From Planctomycetota bacterium (GTDB lineage: Bacteria; Planctomycetota; PUPC01; DSUN01), in assembly GCA_035384565.1 (NCBI GenBank), contig DAOOIT010000033.1, forward strand, positions 5,308-69,307: 64,000 bases of DNA, in the 5' to 3' direction. Position numbers and translations under genes: made by a program. Shown piece by piece: positions 15,923-25,204 of the stretch. The notes below the pieces were generated by a model, which was not told the DNA's origin, made no database searches, and worked only from the letters and a program-made list of their open reading frames with translations. Position 1 is the first letter of the stretch. Every line of letters begins with the position of its first letter.

Positions 15923-18900
15923 CTACTCCACCATCGCGGTCCCCCACTCGGCGGGCTCGAGGCGGCTTTCGTTGGGGATGTCGTTGGTCACGTTGGCCGA
16001 GAAGCTGTTGTTGGTCCAGTAGGCGCGGAGCGCGGCCTGGGTGCCGGCGGCGTTGCCGAAGATGTAGCCGAGGTCCATGCGGACGCTCGCCCCCGCCTTC
16101 GGCGCGAAGCCAATCAACTCAAGCGGGATGGTGGCGACGGCTTTGAAGCCGCCGGGCTCCTTGTGGTAGTCCAGCTTCACGGCCTCCGTCGACTCGATGG
16201 CGTCGAAGCTCTCCTTGCCCGTGGGCGAGGTGAGGACTATGGGTTGGCCGGCGAAGCCCTTGACCTTGGGGCGATAGATGACGGCGAAGGGCTTGCCCTT
16301 CTGGCGGGTGATGAGGATTCGGATGTCGCCTGGCGCGGGGGTCTTGCGCTTGTGGTCAGCGGCCGGATCGGTGGCCAGTTGAATGTCGAGGAGGTTGCCG
16401 CCCTTGAAGACGAGGCGCGGATCGGTGGTCTCGTTCACAAGCTCGGCGGGGCTGGTGACCTCGTAGGCGATATAGAGGTTCTTCTCGTCGTATGCGGCGC
16501 GGGCGGTGAAGGCGCGGTTCGCGTCCACGGTCTTGGTGACGCCTTTGGCGAGGTCGAGGGCGGGACGCCCCCGCACGATCTCGAGCCGCTGGGCTTTGGC
16601 CTTCGCAAGCTCGTAGTCGGCGAGGGCCTTGGCCGCGAGCTTCGCGTTCTCCTCGGAGTGCACGTAGGTGCCGCCGGGCAGGCGCTTCACGGTGTCGAGG
16701 CCGAGGATCTCGGTCACGCGGCCATCCTGGTCGCCGGCGAGGAGGAAGATGCGGTTCATCCCGTCGGGCTTGACCAGTTGGCCTGTGACGACCTCGGAGG
16801 CCGTGATGTCGGGGCCGAGTCCGCCGCTCCGCCCGTCCCGCATCACCATCCCCACGTAGATGCCGTCGCGGGTGAAGATGTGGTAGGGGCCGAAGTAGGT
16901 GGCGGCGCCGGTGAAGTCGCCGGCGATGCCGAGGGGCATAGTGAGGCCGTAGAGACGGCCGGGCGTGACCATCGGCAGGCTGAGGGCCTTGTTCCAGTCA
17001 ATGATGCCGCCGTAGCCCCACACGAGCTTGCCGTCGCGGGTCCAGCGGGCGAAGCCGGGCTCGCGGCCGGGGCTGAGGGTGTAAACCGCCCCGTCGCTGT
17101 CGTCGTAGATCAGGCTCGTGCCGTTGGAGTTGTTGCCCTTGAACGGCACCTCGACCCGCTGGGCGAAGTCGTAGACCGGCCGCCCGTCGGCTTCGAAGCG
17201 GACGGGCTTGAACATGAACCCCGTGTCGCTCCAGGCGTTGAGGTCGGCGTCGAGCCAGTTGAACGCCGTCTCGCCGCGGCCCGTGGGCGAGGTGGTCAGC
17301 TCGGCGGCCTGGACGGTTTGGTCGTTGTTGGCGTCCTGCCACAGGTAGGCGCCCTCCTTCATGCCCTTCATCACGGGATACAGCACGCCGCCGCCGTACG
17401 GGCCGAAGGCGATGCGGATGGTGCCCGCAAAGGGCTTGAAGATGTCGCCGTCGCGGATGAAGAGCATGTTCGAGTAGTCAATCATCCCCCAGCCGAACTG
17501 CTTTCCGTTCTTGGCGGTCATCACGCGGAAGTGGCCGGCGTAGCCGCCGGGGTTGGGCATGTCGATCATGTTCTCGGCGGTCGGCCGCCAGATCGTGCTC
17601 CAGGGCACGCACGTGCCCTTGTTGAGATCAACCTTCCAAAGGACGTTGTGGCAGTACAGCTCGTCGGGGTGTTTAGGGTCCATGTAGGCCCAGCCGAAGT
17701 AGGACGAGCCGCCGAAGAACTCGGCGACGAGTTTCCCACTGGTCGTGTCCCAGACGCTATGTCGCTTTGGCCCGTCCAGGGTCTCGGCGACCCACAGGTT
17801 GCCATTCTTGTCGAGTGCGATGCCGCCTGGCTCCAGGATGCCGTTGGGGTCATATCGCCCCACCCTCGGCCTCCCGCCCTCCTTGCCGATGCTCTTGAGG
17901 TACTTACCATCGCGCGAGAAAACCGAGATGTTCTGGAGCTTTCCGCGGTTCGCCACGTAGATCGTCCCATCAGGGGATGTGGCTACTCCCGAGGGCTCAT
18001 CCACGCGAAGGCGCCTTGCGGTGTCCCTGCTCGTCAGGGGATGCATCTCCACTCCATTGCTAGTGACCACCACCAGCCCGTCGGGATGAGGTGCCAAGCG
18101 CCGGGGAGCATCGAGGCCGATCTTCAGCCAGGCTTGCGCGCTCGGATCACCGCTCTTGGCGTCGTAGGCGCACACTAGGTCGCGCTTCGTCCACGAGACG
18201 AAGACGAGTCCATTGCGGTAGGCCACAGCGGTTGCGACGTTGGACTTTTCGTCGCCACCGGGGGGCGGGGCGAGGAAGGGCTTGCCGTTGCCCCAGTTGA
18301 GGGGGCGGCCATCCTTGGCGTCGAAGACCTTGACGGAATGCTCGCCCTCGTAGCCGTGGTCGCCGACGACGAAGAGGCGCTCGCCATCGGTCGCCATGTC
18401 CTCGGCGTTGTGGCGGATGCCCCAGAGCTTCTTGCCCTTGAGGTCGGTCTTGATGATGCCCCAGCCCGATTCGCTCATGTTCCAGGAGAGGAACATCGCG
18501 TCGCCGCAGGCGCACACAGAGGTCGGATTGCCGTGGTCGCCGCCCCAGCCGCCCGTGTTGTCGTCGGTCTTGTAAGGCGGCTGGCCGCTGTTGTGGGCGG
18601 AGAGGATGAACTTGGTCTTGAGCGGCTGATGGGTCAGCCCCTTCCAGGTGTAGGTGCCGGGGGCGAGGGGCTTGCCCGCGTCGTCGAGGCCATCCCACCG
18701 CTCGACGTTCTGCCCCGCCCGCCGCGCGCCGGAGGCAACGAGGATGCGCCTGACCATCCCCGTGGCATCGGCGAGGCAGATGCTCACCTCGCTCTCCTCG
18801 GGCACGTCGTAGGCGAAGGTCAGCGGCATCGGCTTCTCGGGCGGCAGGCCCTCCTCGACAAGGTCTTTGGGCAAGTTGCCCTTGTCGGAGAAGATGATCT

Positions 18901-19675
18901 TGCCCCAGACGGATGACGACTGGTAGACGAAGCCCGGCCCGGCCATGACGTCGTAGCACCAGGCCCCGCCGCCGGCGGTCTTCAGCCCGTCGGGCGTGCC
19001 CCAGAATACGCAGATGGAGCCGGCCAGGATGTCGCCCGCCTTGACCGGCTTGACGCCGAAGGTGGCCCACGGGATGCGGTACTCGAACGTGTAGCCGCGG
19101 CCGTCGTCGGCCTTGAGGTAGGCGGCCTGGAACTTGTCGCGCGGGATGACCCCGTTGGCCGAGAGGTCGGGGCGGAGCGGCTTGCTGAAGGTCATCGCCC
19201 GCATCGCCACGAGGTTCGGCTCCTTGCGGTCGGTATAGTACCAGAGCATCAGCGTGCACATCTTGTCGCTCTCGTCCTTGTTGAAGGACGACTTGTGGAT
19301 GGGGTAGCCGAGGGCGGGGTCGAGCGACAGGAAAATCTGGCAGACATCGGCGTCCCAGGCCTTGTCGGGGTCAACGTTTGGGTCGTGGCGGTTCATCATC
19401 GGCGAGGGGTCTCGGACGACCCCGCTGATATAGAGCGCCTCGGCGTCGTACATCAGCGCGCAGCGCGCGCTCTGCATCTCGCTCGTCTCGGAGACCACAT
19501 ACATGAATATCTGGCCCGAGAGGTCCCAATCATCGAGCTTCCCATCAATCACCACCTTGCCTGGGACGGGCACGGCATATGCCTTCTTGTGGCGCCCGAG
19601 GCCCGTGTCGGCCAGGGCCGTGAGCGAGGTGGCGAGAAGGGCGAGGCACACGGTCGCCCTAGGACGTAGGTGCAT
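15923..19675 (-). CDS. Very large secreted beta-propeller protein with CBM9-like ends
   Basis: 1250 residues with a signal peptide (ATVCLALLATSLTALAD). Residues about 30-250 form a CBM9/DOMON-like carbohydrate-binding domain (VVIDGKLDDWDLSGQ). A short FlgD-like Ig segment follows (ERWDGLDDAGKPLAPGTYTW). The long middle has NHL-like propeller strands (GVATSPDGTIYVANRG, GGIALDKNGNLWVAE). A second CBM9-like domain is at the C-terminus. No catalytic motif is evident. ATG 19675 follows CAGGAGC. It is the last gene of a same-strand run with the HEAT-repeat and reductase-like genes and converges with the GGDEF gene. The role is unknown; surface or periplasmic glycan binding is plausible. Confidence 0.8.
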   Translation of the reverse strand: MHLRPRATVCLALLATSLTALADTGLGRHKKAYAVPVPGKVVIDGKLDDWDLSGQIFMYVVSETSEMQSARCALMYDAEALYISGVVRDPSPMMNRHDPNVDPDKAWDADVCQIFLSLDPALGYPIHKSSFNKDESDKMCTLMLWYYTDRKEPNLVAMRAMTFSKPLRPDLSANGVIPRDKFQAAYLKADDGRGYTFEYRIPWATFGVKPVKAGDILAGSICVFWGTPDGLKTAGGGAWCYDVMAGPGFVYQSSSVWGKIIFSDKGNLPKDLVEEGLPPEKPMPLTFAYDVPEESEVSICLADATGMVRRILVASGARRAGQNVERWDGLDDAGKPLAPGTYTWKGLTHQPLKTKFILSAHNSGQPPYKTDDNTGGWGGDHGNPTSVCACGDAMFLSWNMSESGWGIIKTDLKGKKLWGIRHNAEDMATDGERLFVVGDHGYEGEHSVKVFDAKDGRPLNWGNGKPFLAPPPGGDEKSNVATAVAYRNGLVFVSWTKRDLVCAYDAKSGDPSAQAWLKIGLDAPRRLAPHPDGLVVVTSNGVEMHPLTSRDTARRLRVDEPSGVATSPDGTIYVANRGKLQNISVFSRDGKYLKSIGKEGGRPRVGRYDPNGILEPGGIALDKNGNLWVAETLDGPKRHSVWDTTSGKLVAEFFGGSSYFGWAYMDPKHPDELYCHNVLWKVDLNKGTCVPWSTIWRPTAENMIDMPNPGGYAGHFRVMTAKNGKQFGWGMIDYSNMLFIRDGDIFKPFAGTIRIAFGPYGGGVLYPVMKGMKEGAYLWQDANNDQTVQAAELTTSPTGRGETAFNWLDADLNAWSDTGFMFKPVRFEADGRPVYDFAQRVEVPFKGNNSNGTSLIYDDSDGAVYTLSPGREPGFARWTRDGKLVWGYGGIIDWNKALSLPMVTPGRLYGLTMPLGIAGDFTGAATYFGPYHIFTRDGIYVGMVMRDGRSGGLGPDITASEVVTGQLVKPDGMNRIFLLAGDQDGRVTEILGLDTVKRLPGGTYVHSEENAKLAAKALADYELAKAKAQRLEIVRGRPALDLAKGVTKTVDANRAFTARAAYDEKNLYIAYEVTSPAELVNETTDPRLVFKGGNLLDIQLATDPAADHKRKTPAPGDIRILITRQKGKPFAVIYRPKVKGFAGQPIVLTSPTGKESFDAIESTEAVKLDYHKEPGGFKAVATIPLELIGFAPKAGASVRMDLGYIFGNAAGTQAALRAYWTNNSFSANVTNDIPNESRLEPAEWGTAMVE

Positions 19676-19752
19676 GGGATGCTCCTGAAACGAGGCGCCA
19701 GATGAACAGAACAAACTCGATGGACGCGTCGGCGTGTTTCGCGGGCATTTCT

Positions 19753-20703
19753 TCAGGCCTTTGGCGTGCCGTAGCGGCGGACGAGCTCGGCGCATTCGGC
19801 AGGCTGGTCGCTGTAGCGGTCGTAGATGCCGACGATGACGCCGTCGGTGGGCTTGATGCTGGCGAAGGTCTCGCGGAAGGCCATGTCCACCATTGCCGGG
19901 TGCTCCGAGAGGCGGCCGGCGGCGAGAATCTTGAAGGCGAGGCAGGGGCGTTTGGTCGCCTGCATGGCTTTGTACATGCGCGGCGGGTCCTCGCGGAGGT
20001 AGACCTCGCCAATTGGGATGGGCGTGTAGCCGAGGAGCTGCTTGAGGGCCTCGGCGCTGCGGTGCCGCTCGTAGACGCAGGTCATGTAGTAGTCTACGTC
20101 CCAGCCCTTGGACTCCACGTAGTCCACCACGTCGGGCATGTGGGTGGAGACGCCGACCTGGAGGCCGGCGTCGCGGATACGCTTGAGGTAGTCGTGGGCG
20201 TGGTCGAGCCGCTTGTTCTTGAAGAGCGAGTCGGTGCGCTCGCCGTGGTGCGCGATGCCGATGCAGCCGCCGGCCTTGAGGGTGTCAATCACCGCGGGGT
20301 TGTCGCACTCGATGGCGAGGAAGTGCATCTTACCGCCCTCTTCGAGGAAGCGGCGGTAGAGGGCGAGATTGCCGCAGCCGCTTTGCCAAGCGTTGATGCC
20401 GACCTCCTGGCAGCGGCGGAGGGTCTTGAGGATCTGCTCGGGCGTGAAATAGGCTTTCATCTCGCGGTTGACGAAGGTGGAGAGGTGGGAGCCGGCGTTG
20501 AAGCAGTTGGCGCCGACGATGAGGCGCGAGACAGTGTGGGGGCCGAGCTGGATCATGGGCATCTTGCCCGGCTGCTCGGCGGGGGCTTCGGCGGCAACGG
20601 CGGTGTGGGCGACGGCGCCGGCGACGACGGCCGCGGCGCCAACTTGCTTGAGAAACTCGCGGCGGCCTTCATCGGGGCACGCGTCGGGTGCGGACGGGCA
20701 CAT
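19753..20703 (-). CDS. Tat-exported aldo/keto-reductase-like protein, divergent
   Basis: 316 residues with a Tat signal (GRREFLKQVGAAAVVAGAVAH). The body has the aldo/keto-reductase-fold opening VSRLIVGANCFNAGSHLSTF and the late motif AFKILAAGRLSEHP. However, the strand that normally carries the catalytic Asp/Tyr reads GINAWQSGCGNLALYRRF, so the classical Asp-Tyr-Lys-His tetrad is not apparent. A cytoplasmic paralogue at 23409-24242 shares SRLIVGxNxF and KxLAAGRL. It lies 12 bases after the HEAT-repeat gene, with AAAGGAA before the start, and 77 bases before the propeller gene. Catalytic activity is uncertain. Confidence 0.75.
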   Translation of the reverse strand: MCPSAPDACPDEGRREFLKQVGAAAVVAGAVAHTAVAAEAPAEQPGKMPMIQLGPHTVSRLIVGANCFNAGSHLSTFVNREMKAYFTPEQILKTLRRCQEVGINAWQSGCGNLALYRRFLEEGGKMHFLAIECDNPAVIDTLKAGGCIGIAHHGERTDSLFKNKRLDHAHDYLKRIRDAGLQVGVSTHMPDVVDYVESKGWDVDYYMTCVYERHRSAEALKQLLGYTPIPIGEVYLREDPPRMYKAMQATKRPCLAFKILAAGRLSEHPAMVDMAFRETFASIKPTDGVIVGIYDRYSDQPAECAELVRRYGTPKA

Positions 20704-20714
20704 CAGCGTTCCTT

Positions 20715-23258
20715 TCAACTGGAAGGGGGCAGGCGTTTCTTGAGCTTCTGTGGGATTGCGGGCGACTGGGCGAGAGTCCGCACGAGGGCGGCTGCCCGCT
20801 CGATTTCGCGGTTGCGCGCGTCCACCACCGCGCCCACGATCCGCTCGCGCAGACGCCCGGCCGCGCGGCCGAGGGCCGCCGCCGTGGCCAGCCGCACCAG
20901 CGTCTCGAGGAGGATGCCGTGCTCGTTTGCGGTGAGCTGGCGGTCGGTGGCTTCGCGGTGGAGGAGTTCTTCGGCCAGTGCGGCGGCGCGCGGGGCCATG
21001 GCACTGCCCGCTGCGACCAGCACATCGGCCAGCACGCGCACCGTGGGCAGGTAGTCGCGGCGGAGGGCGATCGCCTCGGCGATGGCCTCGCGACGCGCGA
21101 GCGGCAGGTCGGGCAAGGTGCCCAGATCGCGCAGGGCCTGGAGCAGGAGATCGGTGTTGCCCGGCCCGAGCTGGAGCGAGCCGTCGGCGATCTCGCGCCA
21201 GGTGCGAATCAGGCGTTCGACCGCCCTCTCGTGGGGCACGCCGCTCGAGGTCAGCGCGATGTTGCGCAAGCCGGCGAGCACGCCGGGCACCAGCTCGGTG
21301 TAGGCAGACACCTCGCCGCCGAGGGCGTAGACCACCTCGTCCTTCTTCGTGCCCAGGCTCTTGGCCTCGATGTCCGGCAGATCGCGGTCGAGAATGCGGC
21401 CGAAGAAATCGAGCAACTCCACCTTGAGCGCCGGCTCCACGCGCGGGCTGAGGCACAAGCGGCCGAGCCCGTCCAGGGCCGCGTGAGCCATGCCCTTCTC
21501 CAGGATCAGCGAGCGCAGGGTGGCGGCGGCCGTGGCCACGACCTCTCTGGCGGCGGCCGGGCCGGAGCACATCTGGCCCAGGGTGCGGGCGAGCACGGCC
21601 CGGTCGGGAAACCCGCTGCCGAGCTGCCGAATCACGACGGAGACGGCCCGGGCCACCTGGGCGGCCTCGCGCGGGCGCAACCGAGCCGCGAGCTCGCCGA
21701 GCACCCGCGCCGCGGCCAGGCGGGAGGCGGGCCGCTCGCCCCGCTGGACCATCTCGAGGAGCGGCGGGAGCGCCGGGGCGCCCAGCTTGGCGACCATGGC
21801 CTCGATGGCGGCCAGGATGCCCGGGCTGGCGTACTCCTGAAGCGAACGCAACAGCTCGGCTGCCAGCGCCCTGCGCGTGGACGAGGGGAGCGCGGGGTCG
21901 GCCGCGGCCAGGGAATTGATCACGGCGAGGCGCGCGGCCCGGTGCCCGCGGCGGAGCGCGTCGAGCAGCAGGAGGCCGATCCGAGCCTTGACGGCGGGCG
22001 GCGTCTTCGGGCGGCCCCCCAGAATGTCGAGCAGGCGCACGAGGGCCTCCTGCGCCGCCTCGGGCGCGCCGAGGAGGCGCTCGGCCACCGCCGGCACCAC
22101 CGGGTCGCCCGTCTTGCCCAGAGCGTTGAGAATCTGGAGGCACTCGACGCTCGGGTCAGCGCTGGCCTCGATCTCGGCGATGCCCTGCGCGACCGCGCGG
22201 TCGCGGGCCTCGGCCGTGGAGGCCAGCTCGATGGCGGCGGCCACCAGGGGACGACGGACGCGGTGGTCGGCGATGGAGGCCAGCTCGTGCTCGAGGGTCC
22301 GCGAGACGCCCTCGGGGTTGGCCTCGCCGAGGAGAAGCAGCACGCGGCGGACCTCGGGGCCGAGCTCCTCGGCGGCGTCGCGGAGCTGCGTGAGCAGCAC
22401 GTGGACCAGCTCCTGGCAGCCGCGCGCATCGCGGGCCACAGAGCGGCAGGCGCCCTCGATGCCGCGGATGAGCAGGCGGCGAACGTCCACCGACGTCTCG
22501 TATCGGAGGGTGCCTGCGATGAGCCGCAGGAGCACGCCCAGCTCGGTGTCGGCCGCGGTGCGGAAGCGACGGCCGAGGCGCTGGGCCGCCGATTGCCGCT
22601 GCCGCTCGTTGCCCTCGGCCAGGAAGCGGGCGTCCTCGGCCACCTCGGGGGCCAGGCCCAGCGAGGCGAGGGCCTGCGCCGCCTCGCTGCGGACCTCGGC
22701 CTCCCGGTCCATCAGCGCGGCGGCGAACAGCGCCATCTTCTCGCGGTCCGAGGCGGGCGAGAGCGCCAGGCGGCGGATCGCGGTGACCTTCTCCTTCGGG
22801 TCCGCGCTCGTGCGCAGAGTCAGCTCCAACTCGGCGATGTCGCGGCGGGTGAACAGATCGTGAATCTCGCTGGGATGGAGCACCTGCCCGCGCGGCGTGA
22901 GGGCAGGCAACTGGGCGGCCTCCGGCTCCTCGGGTGCGCCTTGCTCGGCCAGCAGTTCCTCCTCCAGGGCGATCGTCTTCCAGCCCCCGGCCTCGCACAC
23001 GACGAACGACCCCGGAAGCTGCTCGCCGGGCAGGGCTAGCGACTTGAGCGAGTCCGTGTCGAGCGACGCCGTGGCCTCGAACAGCCGGGGGTGCAGCACG
23101 ACGTGCTGAAGTGCAGGCGAATCCCGCAGACACTCGATGGCTGCCGCCGTGAGGTCCACCTTGTGCGCCAGCAGCGCCGCCAGACGCACGGCCAAGCGGT
23201 CGCTCAGCCCGAAGCGCTCCTTGTAGAAATCTTTGGCTCCGCGCATCCCGGTCGGCAT
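20715..23258 (-). CDS. Large HEAT-repeat-like alpha-solenoid protein
   Basis: 847 residues, almost entirely helical repeats about 35-40 residues long (for example DREAEVRSEAAQALASLGLAPEV and LAAARVLGELAARLRP). No signal peptide and no catalytic motif are visible, so it is probably a cytoplasmic scaffold. Residues 60-110 form a different, possibly beta, segment before a Pro/Gln-rich linker. ATG 23258 has GGAGGAG in place and a promoter 19-47 bases away. The two reductase-like paralogues flank it, one co-directional and one divergent. I cannot name a family beyond HEAT/armadillo-like repeats. Confidence 0.7.
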   Translation of the reverse strand: MPTGMRGAKDFYKERFGLSDRLAVRLAALLAHKVDLTAAAIECLRDSPALQHVVLHPRLFEATASLDTDSLKSLALPGEQLPGSFVVCEAGGWKTIALEEELLAEQGAPEEPEAAQLPALTPRGQVLHPSEIHDLFTRRDIAELELTLRTSADPKEKVTAIRRLALSPASDREKMALFAAALMDREAEVRSEAAQALASLGLAPEVAEDARFLAEGNERQRQSAAQRLGRRFRTAADTELGVLLRLIAGTLRYETSVDVRRLLIRGIEGACRSVARDARGCQELVHVLLTQLRDAAEELGPEVRRVLLLLGEANPEGVSRTLEHELASIADHRVRRPLVAAAIELASTAEARDRAVAQGIAEIEASADPSVECLQILNALGKTGDPVVPAVAERLLGAPEAAQEALVRLLDILGGRPKTPPAVKARIGLLLLDALRRGHRAARLAVINSLAAADPALPSSTRRALAAELLRSLQEYASPGILAAIEAMVAKLGAPALPPLLEMVQRGERPASRLAAARVLGELAARLRPREAAQVARAVSVVIRQLGSGFPDRAVLARTLGQMCSGPAAAREVVATAAATLRSLILEKGMAHAALDGLGRLCLSPRVEPALKVELLDFFGRILDRDLPDIEAKSLGTKKDEVVYALGGEVSAYTELVPGVLAGLRNIALTSSGVPHERAVERLIRTWREIADGSLQLGPGNTDLLLQALRDLGTLPDLPLARREAIAEAIALRRDYLPTVRVLADVLVAAGSAMAPRAAALAEELLHREATDRQLTANEHGILLETLVRLATAAALGRAAGRLRERIVGAVVDARNREIERAAALVRTLAQSPAIPQKLKKRLPPSS

Positions 23259-23276
23259 GGCTACTCCTCCGTCCCG

Positions 23277-23305
23277 ATGGTACTAGGGAGTGCAGGGGGA
23301 GTCAA
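23277..23305 (-). promoter_or_regulatory. Promoter of the HEAT-repeat gene run
   Basis: TTGACT (23305-23300), 17 bases, TACCAT (23282-23277) on the minus strand, 19 bases before the start codon and just ahead of the GGAGGAG ribosome site. The -10 is only a partial match. Confidence 0.45.
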
Positions 23306-23408
23306 GGCGAGACAGCGGCGCGATTTGACGCAGGGCCTCTGCCCGAGTACCCTCTGTGAACATGCTAAGTCGGGAGCCTGGCCACATTCGGAAGGGGCGA
23401 CGAACCAG

Positions 23409-24242
23409 ATGAGCGCGTTTCCACGCACCAGCGTCGGCGGGGTGTCCATTTCGCGGCTGATTGTCGGCACGAATTGGTTCCTGGGCTATTCGCACACGAG
23501 CGCGGCCAAGGACCGCTTCATCCGGGAGTTCATGACCCGCGAGCGGGTGGCCGACATCCTCACCGTGTTCCTCGAGCACGGGGTGGACGCGGTGATGGGG
23601 ATGCCGGTGCCCATGCTCAGCGGCGCCATCGAGGACGCCCAGTACCGCACGGGCCGCAAGATGCACCTGATCCTCACGCCCACGTTCAACATCCGCCCCG
23701 GCGGGCCGCCCGAGCAGGAGCCCGCCCCGGTCTTCGACCGCTGCAAGGAGCTGGGCGCGACCTTCTGCTTCCCGCACTCGTCGCTGGTGGACTGCCTGGT
23801 GGATCGCCTGCACCGCACGATCCGCGGCTACGACGGCTACGCGCGGCTGATCCGCGAGCGGGGCATGATCCCCGGCCTCTCCACCCATCTGCCCGAGAGC
23901 GTCGTCATCGCCGATCAGACGGGCGCCGACGTGGAGACCTACATCCAGATCTACAACTCGGCCGGCTTCCTGATGACCATCGAGGCCGACTGGTGCATGC
24001 GCATCATCCACAACGCCAAGAAGCCCGTGATGACCATCAAGCCGCTGGCGGCGGGCCGCCTCCTGCCGCCCGTGGGGCTCGCCTTCGTGTGGAACACCAT
24101 CCGCGACCAGGACATGGTCACCATCGGCACCACCACGGCCGACGAGGCGCGCGAGGCGATCGAGCTTTCGATGGGCTTCCTCGAGCGCCGGAAGCCCAAC
24201 GTCGAGCTCCAGACGACCCGCAGCAAGAAGGGGCTCGAGTGA
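23409..24242 (+). CDS. Aldo/keto-reductase-like protein, cytoplasmic paralogue
   Basis: 277 residues without a signal peptide. It shares the opening VSISRLIVGTNWFLGYSHTS and the motif MTIKPLAAGRLLPP with the exported protein at 19753-20703. The place of the usual catalytic Tyr reads GVDAVMGMPVPMLSGAIED, so reductase activity is doubtful. The C-terminus IGTTTADEAREAIELSMGFL matches the cofactor-side helix of the family. The ribosome site is weak; the open frame continues upstream but loses sense. Five bases separate it from the epimerase gene, and an aminotransferase follows, so it may join a sugar-nucleotide or amino-sugar pathway. Confidence 0.75.
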   Translation: MSAFPRTSVGGVSISRLIVGTNWFLGYSHTSAAKDRFIREFMTRERVADILTVFLEHGVDAVMGMPVPMLSGAIEDAQYRTGRKMHLILTPTFNIRPGGPPEQEPAPVFDRCKELGATFCFPHSSLVDCLVDRLHRTIRGYDGYARLIRERGMIPGLSTHLPESVVIADQTGADVETYIQIYNSAGFLMTIEADWCMRIIHNAKKPVMTIKPLAAGRLLPPVGLAFVWNTIRDQDMVTIGTTTADEAREAIELSMGFLERRKPNVELQTTRSKKGLE

Positions 24243-24246
24243 TCCC

Positions 24247-25191
24247 ATGAAGTGCTTCGTCACGGGCGCCGCGGGGTTCATCGGCTCGCACCTGTGCCGC
24301 CGGCTGCTCGCCGAGGGCGCGGAGGTGGTGGGCATTGATTCGTTCACCGATTACTATCCGCGCCCGGTCAAGGAGGCCCGCGTGGCCACGCTGGCCGACC
24401 AACCCGGCTTCACCTTCGTGGAGGGCGACGTGCTGACGGCCGACCTCGACGAACTGGCGACCGGCTCCGACTTCATCTTCCACCAGGCCGCCCAGGCCGG
24501 CGTGCGCGCGAGCTGGGGCCAAACCTTTAAAATCTACACCAACAACAACGTGCTCGCCACCCAGCGAATGCTCGAGTGCGCCCGCCGCGTCAGGCCGAGG
24601 AAGTTCGTCTATGCCTCCTCGTCGTCCGTCTACGGCGAGGGCCGCGAGCGCCCGACGAAGGAGAACGACCCGAAGGTGCCACTCTCGCCGTACGGCGTGA
24701 CGAAACTCGCCGGCGAACACCTGTGCCACCTCTACGAGCACAACTTCGGCGTGCCGACCATCTCGCTCCGCTACTTCACCGTCTACGGCCCGCTCGGGCG
24801 GCCCGACATGTCGATCTGGAAGTTCACCCTCGCCATGCTTCGCGGCGAGGAACTGACGGTCTACGGCGACGGCGAGCAATCGCGCGGCTTCACCTACATC
24901 AGCGACGTGGTCGAGGCCAACCTGCTGGCCGCCCGCTCGAAGCTCAGCGACACCGCGTTCAACGTCGGCGGCGCCAGCACCGTCACCGTGAACCAGCTCA
25001 TCCGCCAGATCGAGCGCATCCTGGGCAAGAAGGCCCGTGTCCGCCACGAAGAGTTTGCCAAGGGCGACGCCCGCCACACCGAGGCCGACATGAGCCGCAC
25101 CCGCAAGCTCCTCGGCCTCACGGCCCGCACGCCCCTCTCGAAGGGCCTGCCGCCGACCATCCAATCCATCCGCGATTTCTACGGCCTCTGA
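24247..25191 (+). CDS. NAD-dependent nucleotide-sugar epimerase/dehydratase (extended SDR)
   Basis: 314 residues. The Rossmann motif is TGAAGFIGS (6-14), the catalytic set is SSSSVYG with Y149xxxK153 in SPYGVTKLAGE, and YTNNN and RYFTVYGPLGRPDMSIWKF are present. The last two resemble UDP-glucuronate 4-epimerases and related GalE-like enzymes, so it likely converts a UDP-hexose or UDP-uronate for surface glycan synthesis. The exact substrate is not decidable here. It starts five bases after the reductase-like gene and ends 13 bases before an aminotransferase gene. Confidence 0.85.
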   Translation: MKCFVTGAAGFIGSHLCRRLLAEGAEVVGIDSFTDYYPRPVKEARVATLADQPGFTFVEGDVLTADLDELATGSDFIFHQAAQAGVRASWGQTFKIYTNNNVLATQRMLECARRVRPRKFVYASSSSVYGEGRERPTKENDPKVPLSPYGVTKLAGEHLCHLYEHNFGVPTISLRYFTVYGPLGRPDMSIWKFTLAMLRGEELTVYGDGEQSRGFTYISDVVEANLLAARSKLSDTAFNVGGASTVTVNQLIRQIERILGKKARVRHEEFAKGDARHTEADMSRTRKLLGLTARTPLSKGLPPTIQSIRDFYGL

Positions 25192-25204
25192 GACAGGAGC
25201 CGCC

